From assembly GCF_021155765.1 (NCBI RefSeq), contig NC_060115.1, positions 9,466,493 through 9,530,492 on the forward strand: DNA of 64,000 nt, given 5' to 3'. This document shows, in pieces, positions 1-15,175 of the stretch. Origin of the DNA: Diprion similis. Its lineage: Eukaryota; Arthropoda; Insecta; Hymenoptera; Diprionidae. The notes beneath the pieces were generated by a model. It was not told the DNA's origin, made no database searches, and was given only the letters and a program-made list of their open reading frames with translations. The stretch's first letter is position 1, and each line of letters starts with the position of its first letter. The translations under genes were made by a program, and so were the position numbers.

Positions 1-3000
1 CTTATAAAAGTATATGCTTTTATTCTAAGTTTGAAAGATAAATTGAGGAGAAAATTGATGAAGTGTCTGAAGTGGTAGAGTTGAAGATCTACATAATTCA
101 GCTTATGGCATTGCTTAGCCAACTCGCTGAATAATATGCGATTCATTCATACATCCATTCACCCAATTTGGATGTAAAGGCAATAAAGTGCTGATGAAAA
201 ACAGCGCGTGTAAATTATTTCACTTCATGATCGTGAAACAGCCACCTGACAATATGTAACGCAATTAGTATTTTCAAGTATTCGATTATTAGGTAGAATC
301 CATGTAAGCCAACTATACATTTGAATTTAATTGTGGCAATAAATTGTTATCAATTATTATTGTTATCGTTATTGTTATCATTAGACACCGTTAAACCATG
401 AAGAGGCATGGAAGCTGCACGATGGAGAGATGCGTGTCATATAGGTACAGCCCACCATCACGTATCAACTATCTACACATCTATAAACGTGCTTCCATGG
501 CATCGTAGAAACGACGCGTGCCGTGACTAACAACATCCGTTCAGGCCTGAGGGGATCCCTTGCCATAATGGTGCAGAACTGGGTGCACGTCACGAAGTCT
601 GTAGTATCGATAAATATGAACTTGTTTGACCTTTATCAAAGATTCGCTTATAGACGAACGACAACCGGATCCCTTTACGTTGTCGAGTGCAAAGCAGTTT
701 TAGCCTCTTGAACTTTTCACGAATAGAGAGTAAAATCCTTGTACTCGGATCAACGATTTTGAATTTTCGTGAGAAAAAGAAAAAATGAATCTAGTCTCTC
801 GAAAAGCTTTCACCAATTATTGTTACCGTTGCGAAAATACTAGGCGTGGAATTGCCATGACCTTATCTTTATCCGTGTTTCGCAACTGCAGTCCAGACTC
901 GTACGGTGTCGGGCAGTAATGTACCGTGACGTGCAGTATTTTCTTGTTTTCGCTACTTTTTTTTTTTTTGTTTGTACTACTCAACAAATCTCATTACTCA
1001 ACTATCGGCAACATAACGTCAAAGGCGTATTATGTGTCTAAAGTGGAATAAATTTACGTTCACATTGTCCGTCTGTAACAAACAAATCTTTTAATCAACA
1101 TCTCCTTTCCTCCGAACAGCCAGTTGTTTACAGAGTAAATGAAAAGGAAAGAATCGTCTATAACTTTGTTAGCAATAACAATATTGTAACTCGACGGAAA
1201 AAATTATTCGTTAAAAATTCAAGCCTACGGCTTCTTTACTATCGTGCTTAAAATTTTTTTTAATACTTTCCAACGCAGGTATAATATTTTCATAACTACG
1301 TAATTATAACAAACTACATTTTTTTCTTTCCTTTTATCTATCGTCGCTTTTATGCATGTATGTACCTACCACGATAGCTTATCTATTATAATACCGCGAT
1401 GTTGGTTCCAGGCATCGCGCCATTAACCAAGACTATGTGCAAAAAATGCGACTATGTTGGTTGATTTTTCACGTTAAGTTGTTTGACTTTCGACTCATAG
1501 TTTACACTGACTACTAGTTAAGTGGTATTCGACTGTACCAGGTATAGGTAATTGGTCGACACTCGAGTTACGATGCAGTGCGATGACCATGGAACGAAGA
1601 CATCCGCAAATATCGTCCACAAACCCAAGTCCATCCTAAGCTCGCGTTACACAGTATCTGGAACTCTGAATCACCGTTATAAATACGCGCCATAGGTAGA
1701 TGCGAAGCATGATCTGGATTTCCCTATGAAATGCTTCTTCGCCACTCTCCGTAAACACCGAGTAACGAAACTCCGATCTCTTAACCTACTTCTTCAGACT
1801 TCAATAGTATACAAATACATCCTCATATTGTTTTAGAAAAATATTTTTTCCAAATTCATACAAAGAAAATTTATCTATTTTCCCGTCTCTGATAGCTTTC
1901 GAAGTAACAATTGACTCTCAATCTTCGACTTGGGATCTATCAAGACCCATTAGAAACGGCTCACCGATTCAAATAGGCCAACTCTCGTTAAGTGGTTTAT
2001 GCCAACCGATGCAGAGAAACCAACTACTCCTATATATTGATAATGTTTCTCTACTCGTCATGAGATTCTTAAATTGAATCGTTCATCCACTGTGACCGAA
2101 AAATAAATTTCACGGTTCAATAAATCAACTGGAAATACTGCCAGTTGCTGGGGGGCTGATTGTACAATGAGTTTAGTTAGGTATGGCTGAACTTCACAAC
2201 ACACAGACGACCAAAAGACGCGATATCGAAACACCCAGGCAATTAGTCCCTCGTGCACAAGGCCAGTTTAGCAATATCCATTAAAAATTATCGACGACAA
2301 TCGCACCTCGGGTTCATTCGATATTTTCGATGGATCTAAAATAGGCGAATATCACGGCAAGGGATAATGAAATAGTTGAGTTACTTTTACATCCTCTTGA
2401 AAATCAGTATTTTTCTTTCTCACCTTCCGTTGGTATTATTTTTTTTTTTTTTTTTGTTTTTTTTTTTTTGTTTTTATAAATCCACGATCGCTTTCTTCGA
2501 TGATTCATATCTCGATTGTTTAGTTATTTGTTCAAACATTCTAATTTTTTTATTAGCACACCTGCGACTTACTCGACGCGCTCCATTTAACATCGAAGGA
2601 TCGAAATACCACGTTGGTTGGCCTGCTGAATCAACGAACAAGTATCTGATCTGATTTATCAATATGATTGCAATTTGAGAAAAAACAATTTATTCATTAT
2701 TTTTTCATTTTTTTTTTTTTTTTTTTTTTTTACGAAGCACAGCATTGAAACTGCGATTACATGATACGTGCGGTAAATTGTTGTTAATTATCTCTTAGGC
2801 TGCACTTTCATTGTCACGTGACTGGCTCTGACTAGAGTCGGATAGCGCAATAGACTCAAGGCTAGAAAAGAAATTTGCTTCAAGTCGGACAGTCAAGGTC
2901 TTGCAAGAATCCTCGATCCATCGATTATGGAGTGATTAATATTTTTTTAACAAAACGACAGGGGAAAACTACGTCGAGGTAACAGTATATTAACAATACT

Positions 3001-6000
3001 GCTACGAATTCTTTCTCAAATGAAATATCTCACTCTTTTTCTATTTCAGTAACCCCGAACAATGATTTTACGTAATTGGTTATTGGTCCGTTGGAAAATT
3101 TTGTTTTATAAAATGACGGATGAACTGTTTTTGTTTCTTGATGAGCTGCAACCCAGTTTCCAAGTTTTTTTCAATAATCATTCCATGAGCCAAAACTGGT
3201 TACCAAAAACTTGGGCGTTGCTGATTCGAACCAAGTGTTTTTCACCGAGTATATTTATACACTCTTCAAAGGGAATACCGTGGCGAAGTTGATCGTATTC
3301 ATTAGCAACGCCTGAAATAGGCAGGATTACTTGCGTTTACATTGGAGCCTGAAGAACCGAATACCAAGTTTCAAAATGCTGTTTGCGCTACGAATATCCA
3401 TCCATTCATCCAGTCACAAAGATACGAGATAATTTTTTATCACAATACGAATAAATTGAAATTTAATAAACTAGTTACTGAATACAAAGAGAGTGAAATC
3501 TGGTAGATTTTATAAGAAGACTTGAATCGATCTGTTTAAATCGCGCCTCAAGATCAGCGAAAAAAGATTCAAATGGATAAAATGGATTTTAACATTTGAC
3601 ATTTGCCAATCTGAACGCTGTGAATACAAATGCCTACCTGTATCAGGCATTCCTATTTCGAATGCAAATTGTAATCTGATACAATATTTCCGTGGATGAA
3701 ATCGAGGATGCATTGCGAGAATCGCTACTAATTCGAATAAGAATTTTATAGTCGACATCCGTGTGATCTTAATTGCTTACCAAGTCGAGATAGCGACTTT
3801 TCAATAAATCTCGGCGTCGTTAGACGCCAGGCGTCGTCATAATATGACCCATGAATTCACTCCGATACATGCTCAAGATAGTATAAATCCAGATAACGTT
3901 AGCGTTAAACGTCACCAAGTCAACGGAGCAAAACGTGATATAAAATCGTCTATAAAATCGGCTAAATAATAACAGCAATAGAGCGGTAACGAGCGATATA
4001 CACGATGTTTTCCGACGCGATATGTTAATGATGATGAACCCAGTGTGGAGCAATTATGCAAGTTTAAGTTGTCTGTATGCCACGCAATGAACGCCATTGC
4101 AGTGTCATCCGCAGCGTGGTATTCACGTGGCGTCTGGAACTAATGCTTGCATATTGCGTGCATATAGACACACGATTTGTTACGTCAACTGTTGTTTGGT
4201 CGACATTGTTTACGAACTTTTAGCTGCAGGATACCTCCTAATCATATTCGACTCTCGGTATGTCGTTAAGTTTTGTTATTTACCAGAGGATAAGCTCTGT
4301 TTATTATAGATGCTGGTGACTTACGATACCACATGTGCTGTTTTGCTGCTCACTATACCATATGGATTAAAGACGATACTCGCCTTATATGGGGAGGGTT
4401 CCTAATTCGGGACAAATCGGTATCTGGACGGTACCATTAGCGCGATTCAATGTCCAATCACTTGGGCTTGAATGTTTTACCGTGTCAATAGCAACTATTG
4501 AATATTCTTTCGAAGCTGAAATATCGGTAGGAATTATTTAAACCGAATTTTAAAATGACAAAGTTGGCGAAGTGAGGATTTTCTTTGTTATTAATATTAT
4601 ATGGTATTTCTTTTTGCAGGTCAAATCAGGCAGCGAAGATCTAGTTTCCTTTGAAAAATGACATCTTTCATACACTGCGTGAAAACTGTGAACAGATTTG
4701 ATTTGTGATTTAAATTAGGCTTAAGATTTGTCGCGGGTCAGGTATAAAAATAGTTATGAGAACACCGTACCTTGGACTGAAATTGAAATGAAATTCAGTA
4801 GGGTTGATGATTTATAGGTGTAACAGTCGTGTATTGATTCTTTCGATGATCGACTTGTGAAAAATAGGTTAAATTTTGTAAACTATAGATGTTGATCGTA
4901 GAGCATTCTAAAAAAGATACAACCTGCTTTCGACTCGTTCACGTAATCTTGTTTGCGTCTGTTTAGTGTTTACGGTATCATTCGAGCTTTGTTAGTTTAT
5001 ACTAAGGCCCTTGTGGATGAAAGATAGGATCTGCTTCTGTGAAATAAACTATTTTCACCGTTGACGGTTGTTGCTACACTGCTGTTCAAACCTCTGGCCA
5101 TCGTCCATCTCTTTAATACACCCACTTCCGGGGAAATGGGGAAATCAAAGCAAGGATTTATCACCAACGACCGAATGGAGTTATTAATCAGTATTGCAAA
5201 CACACTGTATGCAGAGTGCTTGTTCTTCGATATCGGAAGAAGAGTGATATCGGATTCTCGGAAATTTCATTGAGACAACGCACGAAGAAAACTGTGCAAA
5301 ACGATGTAAGACGTCGGAGTAAAACCACCGACTCGTAAACACACGTTGCCAATAAACCAGGCAAGAGATTCTGTTGAGATTTACGATTTAGTTTCAAAAT
5401 TAACCGACAAGTGGCGAAATTCGAGACAATGGCTACTTCGAAGTTGAACAATCATTTTTCGAGATGTGAGATATAAATTTTTTTTAAACTACTCATCCGG
5501 AAATTTTTTCATAGCAAACAAATTTCTCACAGAGAATTTACACACACACACACCAGTTGAACAACATGACTGTTTTCGTTTTTTTTTTTACATTTATTTG
5601 ACGAGTATGGCAATGTTCGCCTGGTCAAATAATCCGCCACATCACGTGCACGCGTTTAAATAAACTGTCTTACGAATATTTGTTGAAAATATTGACTTTC
5701 GATGGAGTTCAGTGAACCTCATTTGACGGACTCGATTCAACCATATAAAGCGGTCTCAGTACTGAAACCAGTCTAGGTAACAAAATTATTAAGAAGCAAC
5801 GATGAAACCACTTTAATATTTCCGGCAGCAAAAGAGCTAGAAATTTTTTGCACAATGACAACAATCTTACTATATCCGTGACCGCGGATAAATGAATTGC
5901 CTTAAGTCAGAGAGGATATTATTCTTCAGAATATCTGATCAAATTACTGGATAAGCGAGAATTTGCTGCTCAATTTGTCGATCAAGGATCAATTTATATT

Positions 6001-7900
6001 CATGAATATCAGACGAATATCAAATTTTATCGAATCCCTAAATAGCCTTTCTCAACAAGCATTGAGTATAACAATGAATTTTATCTAGATCATGGATCAT
6101 AAAACCACAGCAAAAGAACAGACCAGAAGCGATTTTTCCAATTAATTGAGACTGAGATCAACGGATAGATCCGCAACTATCGAGTTGAGTAACATGGAAA
6201 TTGTAGTAACTAACTCAGTTTTAATCCGAGATGCAGGAATACGGTGGTTATACGATTACCACGAACCTGTCTGGCCAGCGAGACGAATCTGTGGCAAGAC
6301 GTATAGCGTTACACTTTTTTCGTACCTCACCTCTGTTTGATCCTAAGGCAAGAGTATTGTGATCTCGTACAAAGAACAATAGCTACGAAAGTATAATTGG
6401 AGAGAGAAAAAGAAAACATGACAATTTCAAATGTTAAGTGAAACTCGACACGCGGCTATTTTTATTTGTTCTATTTTCGACGTTTTCTTTCTCATTCTTT
6501 GTCTCTTTCCTGCGCTTTTTGCTCAACTCTACACCGTTCGACGCCAGAAAGTGTGATACAAGTTGAAGCTGAAACTCGGAAGTAAAACGGTCGTAAATTA
6601 CGGAGCCGATTACAGATCATCACGCAAGACCTTCGACGCAGGCACGGTACGTTATACCTACCTTGCACTGGTTATACTCAACCATCGCACCGTACCTACA
6701 GGAAATGCCGATGTTTTTCGAGGACAAGCAGGAAATCCGTGATCCAACTTTGTCACGCCCCGCTTCTTCCCAGATTGACTTCAAGTTTCGTTTCAGCTTC
6801 ACTGGTCTGCTGTAAATACTTGCCTGAAAGCATCGTTCGATATTCCTTCTTCCGCAGACAATAGCAAAACACTAAGCTGTACAGCAGAATCGCAGTTGGA
6901 AGTGACTTGCACTTGGTTTCCATTTAAAATATGCAGGCTATTCGTCAAATAATTGTAGTGCAGGGATTTGAAGAATCTACTATTTTCAAACGATCACAAA
7001 GCTCTGAAATTCCCTGGTTTCTTCACGCAAACACATGACTGTCCATCCATAAATTGACGGTGTTTCACATACGAAACATTTTTTCCATTCATGTTTTTCT
7101 TAGAGTCATTAATGGGGATAAAATCAATGAGGCATGGTACCTTTTCCATTTCACAGTGGTAAACCACATTACTTAATTTGAATGTAATGTTGACTTTAAC
7201 GACAACGCGATGATAAATGGTTAATATTTTAGTTTAGTTCCTGAGAGCATTGCAGATATTACGATTAAGGAGTTTAGCAATTTTTTACAATCGTTTCAGG
7301 AGCTCTATATCGTTCGAAAAAATTTCGAAAATCACTTCCAAACAGCTCTGCATGGCGTCTCGAAGGAGTCCGGAAGAATCTTTAAAATGTCATTAACGAA
7401 AGTATCCTCGGGATGTTTTGGTCTCATTCAAATATTCAATAAGTGATTCAGTCAGAGGTGTGAAAACGTCCTGATGGTGCGTATTATGTGTTACGAAACT
7501 TCAAACCCCTCCAGCGCATCCGCGGAAACAACGTCAAGACATGAATGACACTAGAAAACGATTACAACTTGTTTTTAAAGAGTATTCAATTCGAAGCCTG
7601 GACGTAAACAATAGTCAACGGTTAGACCAGTTCATTGATTCTATAATAGATACATAAGAGCGTAGCTTTGAATTTAAAATTTCAGAGCAACACTCTTTGC
7701 AGACGTAATTTTCCAGTAAAGTAGAAACTTGTAGGTGCGCATTGATAAGGCGCGATTATAGTTACTTCATCACATTCGATAAGCGTGGTACAAGGTACCT
7801 TAAAATAGGTATTACCCGACACGGAACTCCTTCGGAATATTATCAAGTGCCATGATTTCGTTATCGCAAGGTAAAGATAGCAAGTGTTCGTAATTTTCCG
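1..7900. other. Gene-poor AT-rich DNA, no supported gene
   Basis: No reading frame here exceeds about 90 codons and none has recognisable protein features or paired splice sites. The segment holds T-rich homopolymer tracts (around 2438-2469 and 2708-2731), a short CA run near 5545-5560 and scattered CACGTG boxes. It could be intergenic DNA or a long intron of a gene outside the window; the sequence does not tell which. Confidence 0.6.
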
Positions 7901-7910
7901 AGCAGTGTAA

Positions 7911-7920
7911 TATAAAAGGC
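7911..7920 (+). promoter_or_regulatory. TATA-box-like element, candidate core promoter
   Basis: The sequence TATAAAAGGC is a strong match to a metazoan TATA box, followed directly by a CACGTG box. The same decamer recurs at 44314-44323, upstream of the calpain gene. About 200 bp downstream is an exon-like stretch: an AG-ended segment before about 8124, an ATG at 8128 and an AG|GTACT donor-like site near 8168. I could not extend it into a coding gene, so this is inference from motifs only. Confidence 0.25.
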
Positions 7921-10900
7921 ACGTGGCTCGCCAAACAAACTTATTGTTAGCTGAACGAAACGGTACTTAATGTCACTGATCATAAAACTCTGGAGACTGT
8001 CGACGAAATGTTAATTTAGCGTGAAGGTACTCAAATATGGGGTATAATGCTTTGATTATTCCTCGTTGTCTGCAAGATTCTGATCGGAGTGGTCTTGTCA
8101 AGTGGATTGTGATCTCGCAGACAAAATGGTACATTTAATAGAAGGAAGTCAATCGATAAGGAACAGGTACTAACTGTACCCTATCTTAGATAAATTGATG
8201 GCAAGGAATATACTCGAGAAACAAAAATATAAGGCGACGATGTATGGTCGATTGTACATACAAACGAATTGACGTAATTATACTTGAAATGTATTTACGG
8301 AAAACGAGCGCAAGGGGAGATTAGACCTGAGGAATACTCATCGTATCGAATGACCACATCAAGCGACGAGGTCATTTTGAAAATATTTTACAATTTTACG
8401 AACAACGTTGTAAATGAAAAAATTGATAAATACAGAATTACAGGAAATGGAAAATAAAGCATAAAACTCTTTGGTCTCATATATAAGCGATAATTAAAAG
8501 AGTGCGAACTAGTAAGTTTTACCTGTAATATAGTCTCGTTCACCGCAGTAAGGCTGGTATTTTTCCCACTTATAGTTTTTTCATCTGAAAAAAAAAAATG
8601 GAAAAATTGTTATTGTTGAATTTAGAAACTTTCAAAAATTCTTTAAACTAACACGATGTTGTAAACTTCTCGAGGTTATAACAGTAAAAAAACTGAGTTA
8701 TCTTTGACATGACGTGAAAAAAATTGTTTAGCAAAATGATTGAACAACAAACGCCTGAATAGTGACTCGATCTCAAAGTTCAAAACAACAATTGATCTAA
8801 AAAAATCGCGAATTGGATCTAGTTTGACATGGATTTGACCTATGTTAGTATCTTCCAAAGATTCTCAAAATTTTTTTCGCCTTCACCAATACAAGTGTTT
8901 CTTTTTTCTCTTCATGTCTAGATCTATTATATAGTCATATCAATAGCATGTAGCGATCGAATTGATATGCGGAACTGATACTTTCCGTTCAGTCGATGCA
9001 TAATAATTGCGAGTAGTATTGTGACCAGGGTATGATATGTCGATAGCAGAAACCACATTCACTTCTGGTATGGCTAGATCAAACCTAGCATGTTCAACGA
9101 CGGAAACAATATACAAAAATTCTAAGCTACGATTCGTTGGTATATTTATCTTCAGCTCTGTTATTAATACTATCATGAGCACATATATGTATATATATAT
9201 ATATATGTGTATAGCTATATAAATAAAGAGTTAATTACGTTCTAAAAATATAATCAGTGATATTGAGCAATTTCTTGTTTTTTACGTAACCGGACTTGTT
9301 CGAAATGTACGATATTAGACGACGATTAGACGAGGATAAATTTGCCGTTTTTGTTTGTTTCTTTTTTTCTTCTTGTCTGCGATAAAATTTTTCGGTCACG
9401 TTGTTTGTTCGGTGATTATTTTTCGTTTGTTCTCTACTTGTGGAATCATGAGAATTATATTCATTCGCATGTGGTAAACACCTGGTGGAACGCAATTTAA
9501 TCACGTTTTACGGAACAAATTATAAAGATAAAAGGGTATATAACAAATTGTACAAACAATACTAAATATATACGACAAAGAATGATAATGATGAAATGGT
9601 CATGAACTAATTTTGTAAAACAAAACACGCAAATATATATCTAAAAATAAACGATTACCTTTTATATACCGCCGCGGAAAGATAGCGAAAATCCGAAAGT
9701 GAATGAGGAAAACAACTCAAATTATTATAAGCTTGATTCATTGCTTTAAACCCAAACACCGTCACATTACATTCAAGGCTTCAGTTTGCAGAAGGAAAAT
9801 AGATAATTTGCCTCATCTTTCACCGCTATTACTACTCGCAACGAGAGATTCGCGTGATAATTTTATTGGTCTATTGAAATTAAACGTAAAATGCCATGGC
9901 GATACTATTTTATCATAGATTTTTATTTACAGACGAATACTCTTCGACTTACGAAAAGTTTCTTCTAATAATTCTTACCCGAATACTGCAATCTGCACTA
10001 ACCGCGTTGCAACAATCAGTGCAAACAATGTGAAAAATATCATCAACAATATATACGGGAAAGCGTTGAACGCTGTACTAAATTTACTTTCATTTCTGAT
10101 ACAGTTTATCAAGCAGTCGTATCACGTATAGTAAATAATGCTTACCAACGCTTGTTGCGCAAATGAAACGGGAATTACAGCAACAGTTCCTGAACTTGGT
10201 ACCACCGGGTACTGACAGTTTTCTAAATATAGTCACATCCTTTTATTACCCCATTGGCTTACAATCAGTAATAATGTCCAAATAATATCAACTGCCGGCA
10301 AAACAAAAATTTGATGCTTATGTGGCGGCGATCGGTAGTAAATCTTATTATTATTATTATTACGCTCTTTTCTTTTTTTTTTTTTTTTTACTTTTATAGC
10401 CTGATTCTGGAGAGAATTTATGTTCTGAAACTTTCGAGAGGGTTCAAAGGAAGGACGTCCATGATATTGCTCGTGCAGAGGTTTAATGTCAGGGTTCATC
10501 AGCGAAGGGTATATGGTAAAATGGCGTCATAAAGAAAGAGCAACCCAACTCACACCATGACACCAATAATCCTGCCCTCTATCCTAAAATATGATATAAT
10601 TGGTATAATGTAATGCTATAATGGTTATAATAATGAGCACTCGATGCGATACACCGAGTCGTTGAATAGCGACTTCTATTTGGTTTGAGTGAATGAGTAC
10701 ACTGGCTGAATTGGCCACAAATATATATGTATTACGCATACGGATTCTTGGCTCTAGGCCGTGAAGCATCGCCGACATTCGAGCTTTTTTAGTGAACAGG
10801 TTCGCGTATCTGCCAACGTTTGGCATTTTCCACACACTCGTTTACCGGTGTAAGTGAACCTGTCACGTGGGGAATTGCAGCATCGTTAAAGTACGCCGGT

Positions 10901-13628
10901 ATTTACTCAAGAATCATTAACCAGCTTGTGGATCAATAACTTCATTTCCGAATCGCGTCACGTGCGAGGACAATTATCTCATTTTGAAATAATTGATAAT
11001 TACATACGCGGTTGAGAAAAAACAAGTAGACAGACGTCAGGAACTTTGAATCACGGGTTTTGAAAAATATTATCTATACTATGTTCTATGAAGATGTGAA
11101 GTGTGTGGGAGATTCTTGAATATGAGTGGGACGAAACAACTCTTTTATCAGTTACACGTTACGCTTCTACTTTTTGCGATCGGTTAGTGGTTTACAGTTT
11201 GGCACCAATTCTTCAATAAATAGTTACAGGGTTAAACTGTTTTGACGAGACTGTTGTTAGTGATTGAAAAACGGGAGGCAGCGACATCACCGTTTCGATT
11301 CTTTCCAGAAACATCCTATATACACCCGTATCATCACATATATATGATCTCCAGAATGTTAACCGCCTGCAATCCAATTGACGAAGTGAGTCAGCTTTAT
11401 ATACCGTACGAGTGTTGTATAACAAAATCTATGTAGGTATATAGATTCTGCTGACACGTGTTGACCGCATAATTTGTATAACCTGTACATCGCGCTATAT
11501 GACAATGTGTCATTCGATATGCGGGCTAATAATAATAATGACAGCAAAAATTTTATTCGAGATTAACTAACTTGACTTGAATGAAACGAATTGGATACGA
11601 AAATACGTTCAGTTGTAGTAATCGCGAGAAGCTAGTAATCAATTTGATGGAGTATTACAGAGTCATTTTTATTAACATCTGTACAACCAATGGCAACGAT
11701 GACGTCAAAAGTCATCTTTATGCAGCGTTAAGCAGTGTAAACGGAGGCGTGAAACCCGCTTTTGTGTTGTTACTGCAGGTGAATTGGCCCCCTTCATTAA
11801 GCGATCAAGCTAATGAAGATTTAGATTAATAAAGTACCTAAACAGCAACGTCAAGTTTAAGTAGATATAGATCAGTGAAACAGCAGACGATTCTAACTTT
11901 ATGATCCTCGCAGGTCATCGGGACTTCGTTTGTCGTACTTTATCAGAATTGACGTACGATTGCGAATCGCAAAATCAATTTTGAAAAGGTGTTATTTTGA
12001 ATAATTGATCTGTGAACTGGTCAACACGTGTTCACAGCAAAAGCTATAATGTAGACAGTTGAAATCCTCTCCACTGACAGACTCAATTCTATGTGTTAGT
12101 CTAGACCGCGTCAGACTTGTTTATAAATGAAAGATTTAATTACACAAAGTGAAATTAATTACATCTGAGTGTATTATTCTGTGTTTAAAAGAGGATTTTT
12201 TGAGGAAATTGTCCATTGAAATGAATTCATAACACTTGTGACATGGAATTTAAGTAGAAGGCGGTTTAGCTTTTTTTGGATTTATAAATTCACCGAACTT
12301 TTCTTCATGCGAAGTTTGATAAAAATCATAGAAGACGTTTCCTCGTTGAAAGTGACTTGACCGCTATAGGCGTCGTCAGGAAAAAGCCAGGAAGTCACGT
12401 AGCTGATATGAAGAGAACGAAATGAGTCATCCGTGCAGAAACTGCGTTCCAGGTATACACTATCCATAAACCAGACTTCTTGTCTTCTTCCGGCTGTTTA
12501 TAAGAGAGATAGCTTATGTAAGCGCGTCCCGCGGCATCTCAAAGCTTCGAGTCAAACATCCAGCTGATCTCCGACGCAAGTTGTGAGATCGACGGTCCTA
12601 GCTTGACCTGGTTTCAAGCTACAAACATTTTTCATCTTGAGTTTACCATCACGTCAACCACAAAATGCTCAATCAGACTTTCTCAAGGCCTTCTAATTTT
12701 TTCAATCCATGAGGGCTAAATCATTGGACAAAACTATGGTGATAATGGATGTAGACAAACGCGAAAACAAATCGTATTTTAAACTAATTTAAGTATTACT
12801 TGAAAAAACATTCATCAAATAATGGTTAAAATTCATTGACAATCATCATGTAAGCAATCCATCGATCGAGGAAATCGTCTGTCTTGATCTTTGAACACGC
12901 ATTTTAAAAATGATGATCTACCATCAGATATTAATGTTCCATCGATTTCCCACATCTTTTCATCAACGACTATTCACCGTGTATTAAAAACTTTATTATT
13001 CGTAGTGAACAATGATCGTTAACATCACACGCGATTATACTTGCAGCGTTTCTCAATCATCGACATAATCCCGGTATCGATAAGCTAGAATCGAAGCTAC
13101 AACTACAAATCGAAATGAACCTAATCTCTTGGTATCAAGATGACAATAAATGGGTTCTGAAGTAGAACGAAGATAAAATTTTTACCCGAACATGTTCAAA
13201 AGCTTGTGCTCTGCCTTTACGAGGGATGTGCGATTTACTTTTCGTATTACTCATCGCTCCTCTTCGTAAGGTCTTCGCCCGAAGGTTATTCAAGAGGGAT
13301 TATTTTCTCAGGGCAATATCGAGCCCAGAGATTATAAGACTCGTGGCTAGTCATTCGCGTGGTTTAAATCGCGGAAGATCGCTTTCCTGGGTCTCAGGCC
13401 AGAACTTATATATATACTCTGATAAGTATTTGCATTCTCTTGAAAAGAATGGCTAAAAATTTTCATACAGTATCGTATGGAATGGATATCCCTTCGCAGT
13501 ACGTGGAAGATCTAGTACGGATATTCTAAATCCGGGATTGAATCGATCGTCATATCGCGGAAAAACATCGTCCCTTCGACTTTCCTACATCCGTTTTTAC
13601 GTACTTTAAGCTCCAGCCTTCCGGTTTC
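7921..13628. other. Gene-poor AT-rich DNA
   Basis: No supported gene. It contains a TA-rich microsatellite (9183-9212), a T run near 10371-10390, a TGACGTCA octamer at 11700-11707 and a weak TATA-like TTTATAAGAG near 12496. The short reading frames overlap on both strands without protein-like composition. Confidence 0.55.
9183..9212. repeat. TA/TG-rich microsatellite
   Basis: Alternating TA dinucleotides interrupted by TG; simple sequence. Confidence 0.8.
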
Positions 13629-13727
13629 GCCACGTCACGTCACGTCACCGTAGTTGTTTGATGATTGAGGTTTTTAATTTCCTGTGTTTCATCATTGACG
13701 TCAATTCGAATTTAGGCCTATAAAAAT
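13629..13727 (+). promoter_or_regulatory. CRE-array plus TATA box, promoter-like cluster
   Basis: Three overlapping ACGTCA/CACGT half-sites lie in tandem at 13629-13650. A perfect palindromic CRE, TTGACGTCAA, follows at 13695-13704, and a TATA box, TATAAAAAT, lies 15 bp further at 13719-13727. This order and spacing resemble a plus-strand RNA polymerase II promoter controlled by CREB/ATF-type bZIP factors. A start site would be expected near 13750. The first ATG after it (13782) opens only a three-codon frame, so any transcript would be non-coding or need a distant exon. Confidence 0.35.
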
Positions 13728-15175
13728 GGACTTTGTGCCGCGTTACAATTACGTGCATACCTCAAGGCATTCCTTGTGGCAATGGCGGTGTGAAAAACAG
13801 GGAAAAACGTCAAATTTCATTAGGCGGATATAATAGTTTCGAAAAAAAAATTAGCCGGCCAAACTTTTTGCGATAAGTTTTTGCAAATAGGCATGAAAAC
13901 GAAATCGATAATATCTTTGGCGGAATTGGCTATTTCACGATGATTCTTTTTCAGCAAAGAAGACATTGGAAAAGAATTGAAGTTTCTGACCCAGCTGATC
14001 CGATTCACAAGAACCGGTCTTTATTCCATTCTTAACACGCCAGCGTATGGGATAAGCTACTTTTATTAGACGTACATACGTTATTAATTGTAAGCTAACT
14101 CTAGAGAAGTATAAAACTGGAATTTGAGGTCAGGCTTCCGCACAACGCAATATGTGTAATGCCACGTGTTATTGAAATGTAAATACACAGTTGGTGTGAG
14201 CAGAACGGGACCATGCACGACGGTCGAGATGGAAGGTGGTGATGAGCAATGTCGAGTGATGGGAAAAGCACGGAGCGAAACCCTCGAATTTCATATATTT
14301 GCATAACTGTTGACGTCGCACTTATCACGGCAATTATTTTGCAAAAATATTTCCTACATATTCTGAAACGTCGATCACATATGAAATTCGTTAAGAAATT
14401 CTCGTGAAACTGAAAGTTAACTAATCGTAGAATTTCACGGTCTACTAATAGATAACAATGAACGACTCTTTCGAGCAGTTCGAGCTCTAAGAATATCGAA
14501 AATTTCCACTAGCATCGTTTGATCTGATTCCTTACGACAACAGCAAGTTCTACTTTAACCGTAGCTATAATTATTGGAGACGTGTTCCGAAATATCTGGA
14601 ATTTAAAACAAAGTTTATTTCAAAAGATATTATTCGACTGTTTGTAAAAATAAATAAAAATACGTCACTAAAAGTTGAATAAATATAATCTCCGCAGCTT
14701 AAAGTTGGTATTATAACCTCTATAAATCATGCCAGAGTGTCCCGATTTATGTCGATCCAATATCCCCGGTGTGTGTGTGGATCATCTGTTATTTACCAAT
14801 ACAAACCTTGTCTTCAATCAATTGCTCTAAATTTCAAAAATAGCAAATCTATTCGTGGCTGGGCCATTTCTGTTATGGATTTGCATATTATAGTTATATA
14901 TTATACTAGACTGCGATGACATCACTAATCCGCGATGCCACTCCCTCAAAATATGAAGAAAAAAACAAAATTGACACGGTCAAGCCTAGATTTATTAATA
15001 GCTTTGTCAACGAACGTGCAATTCAGGCTATCAACATCGATGTAAAAAAAATTTTATGAAATGACAGCAAATCGAATGTTCTCGCTTTTCACAAACTCGA
15101 GGGACGTCGTTCTGATTGGTACATATAGGACTTGGTGATTCAGCACGAGGAGTGCGACCAACGACGTTGACAAAG

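Noticed and set aside
3222-3231. GATTCGAACC, reverse complement of a tRNA B box
   Set aside because: The surrounding minus-strand sequence forms no acceptor, D or anticodon arm.
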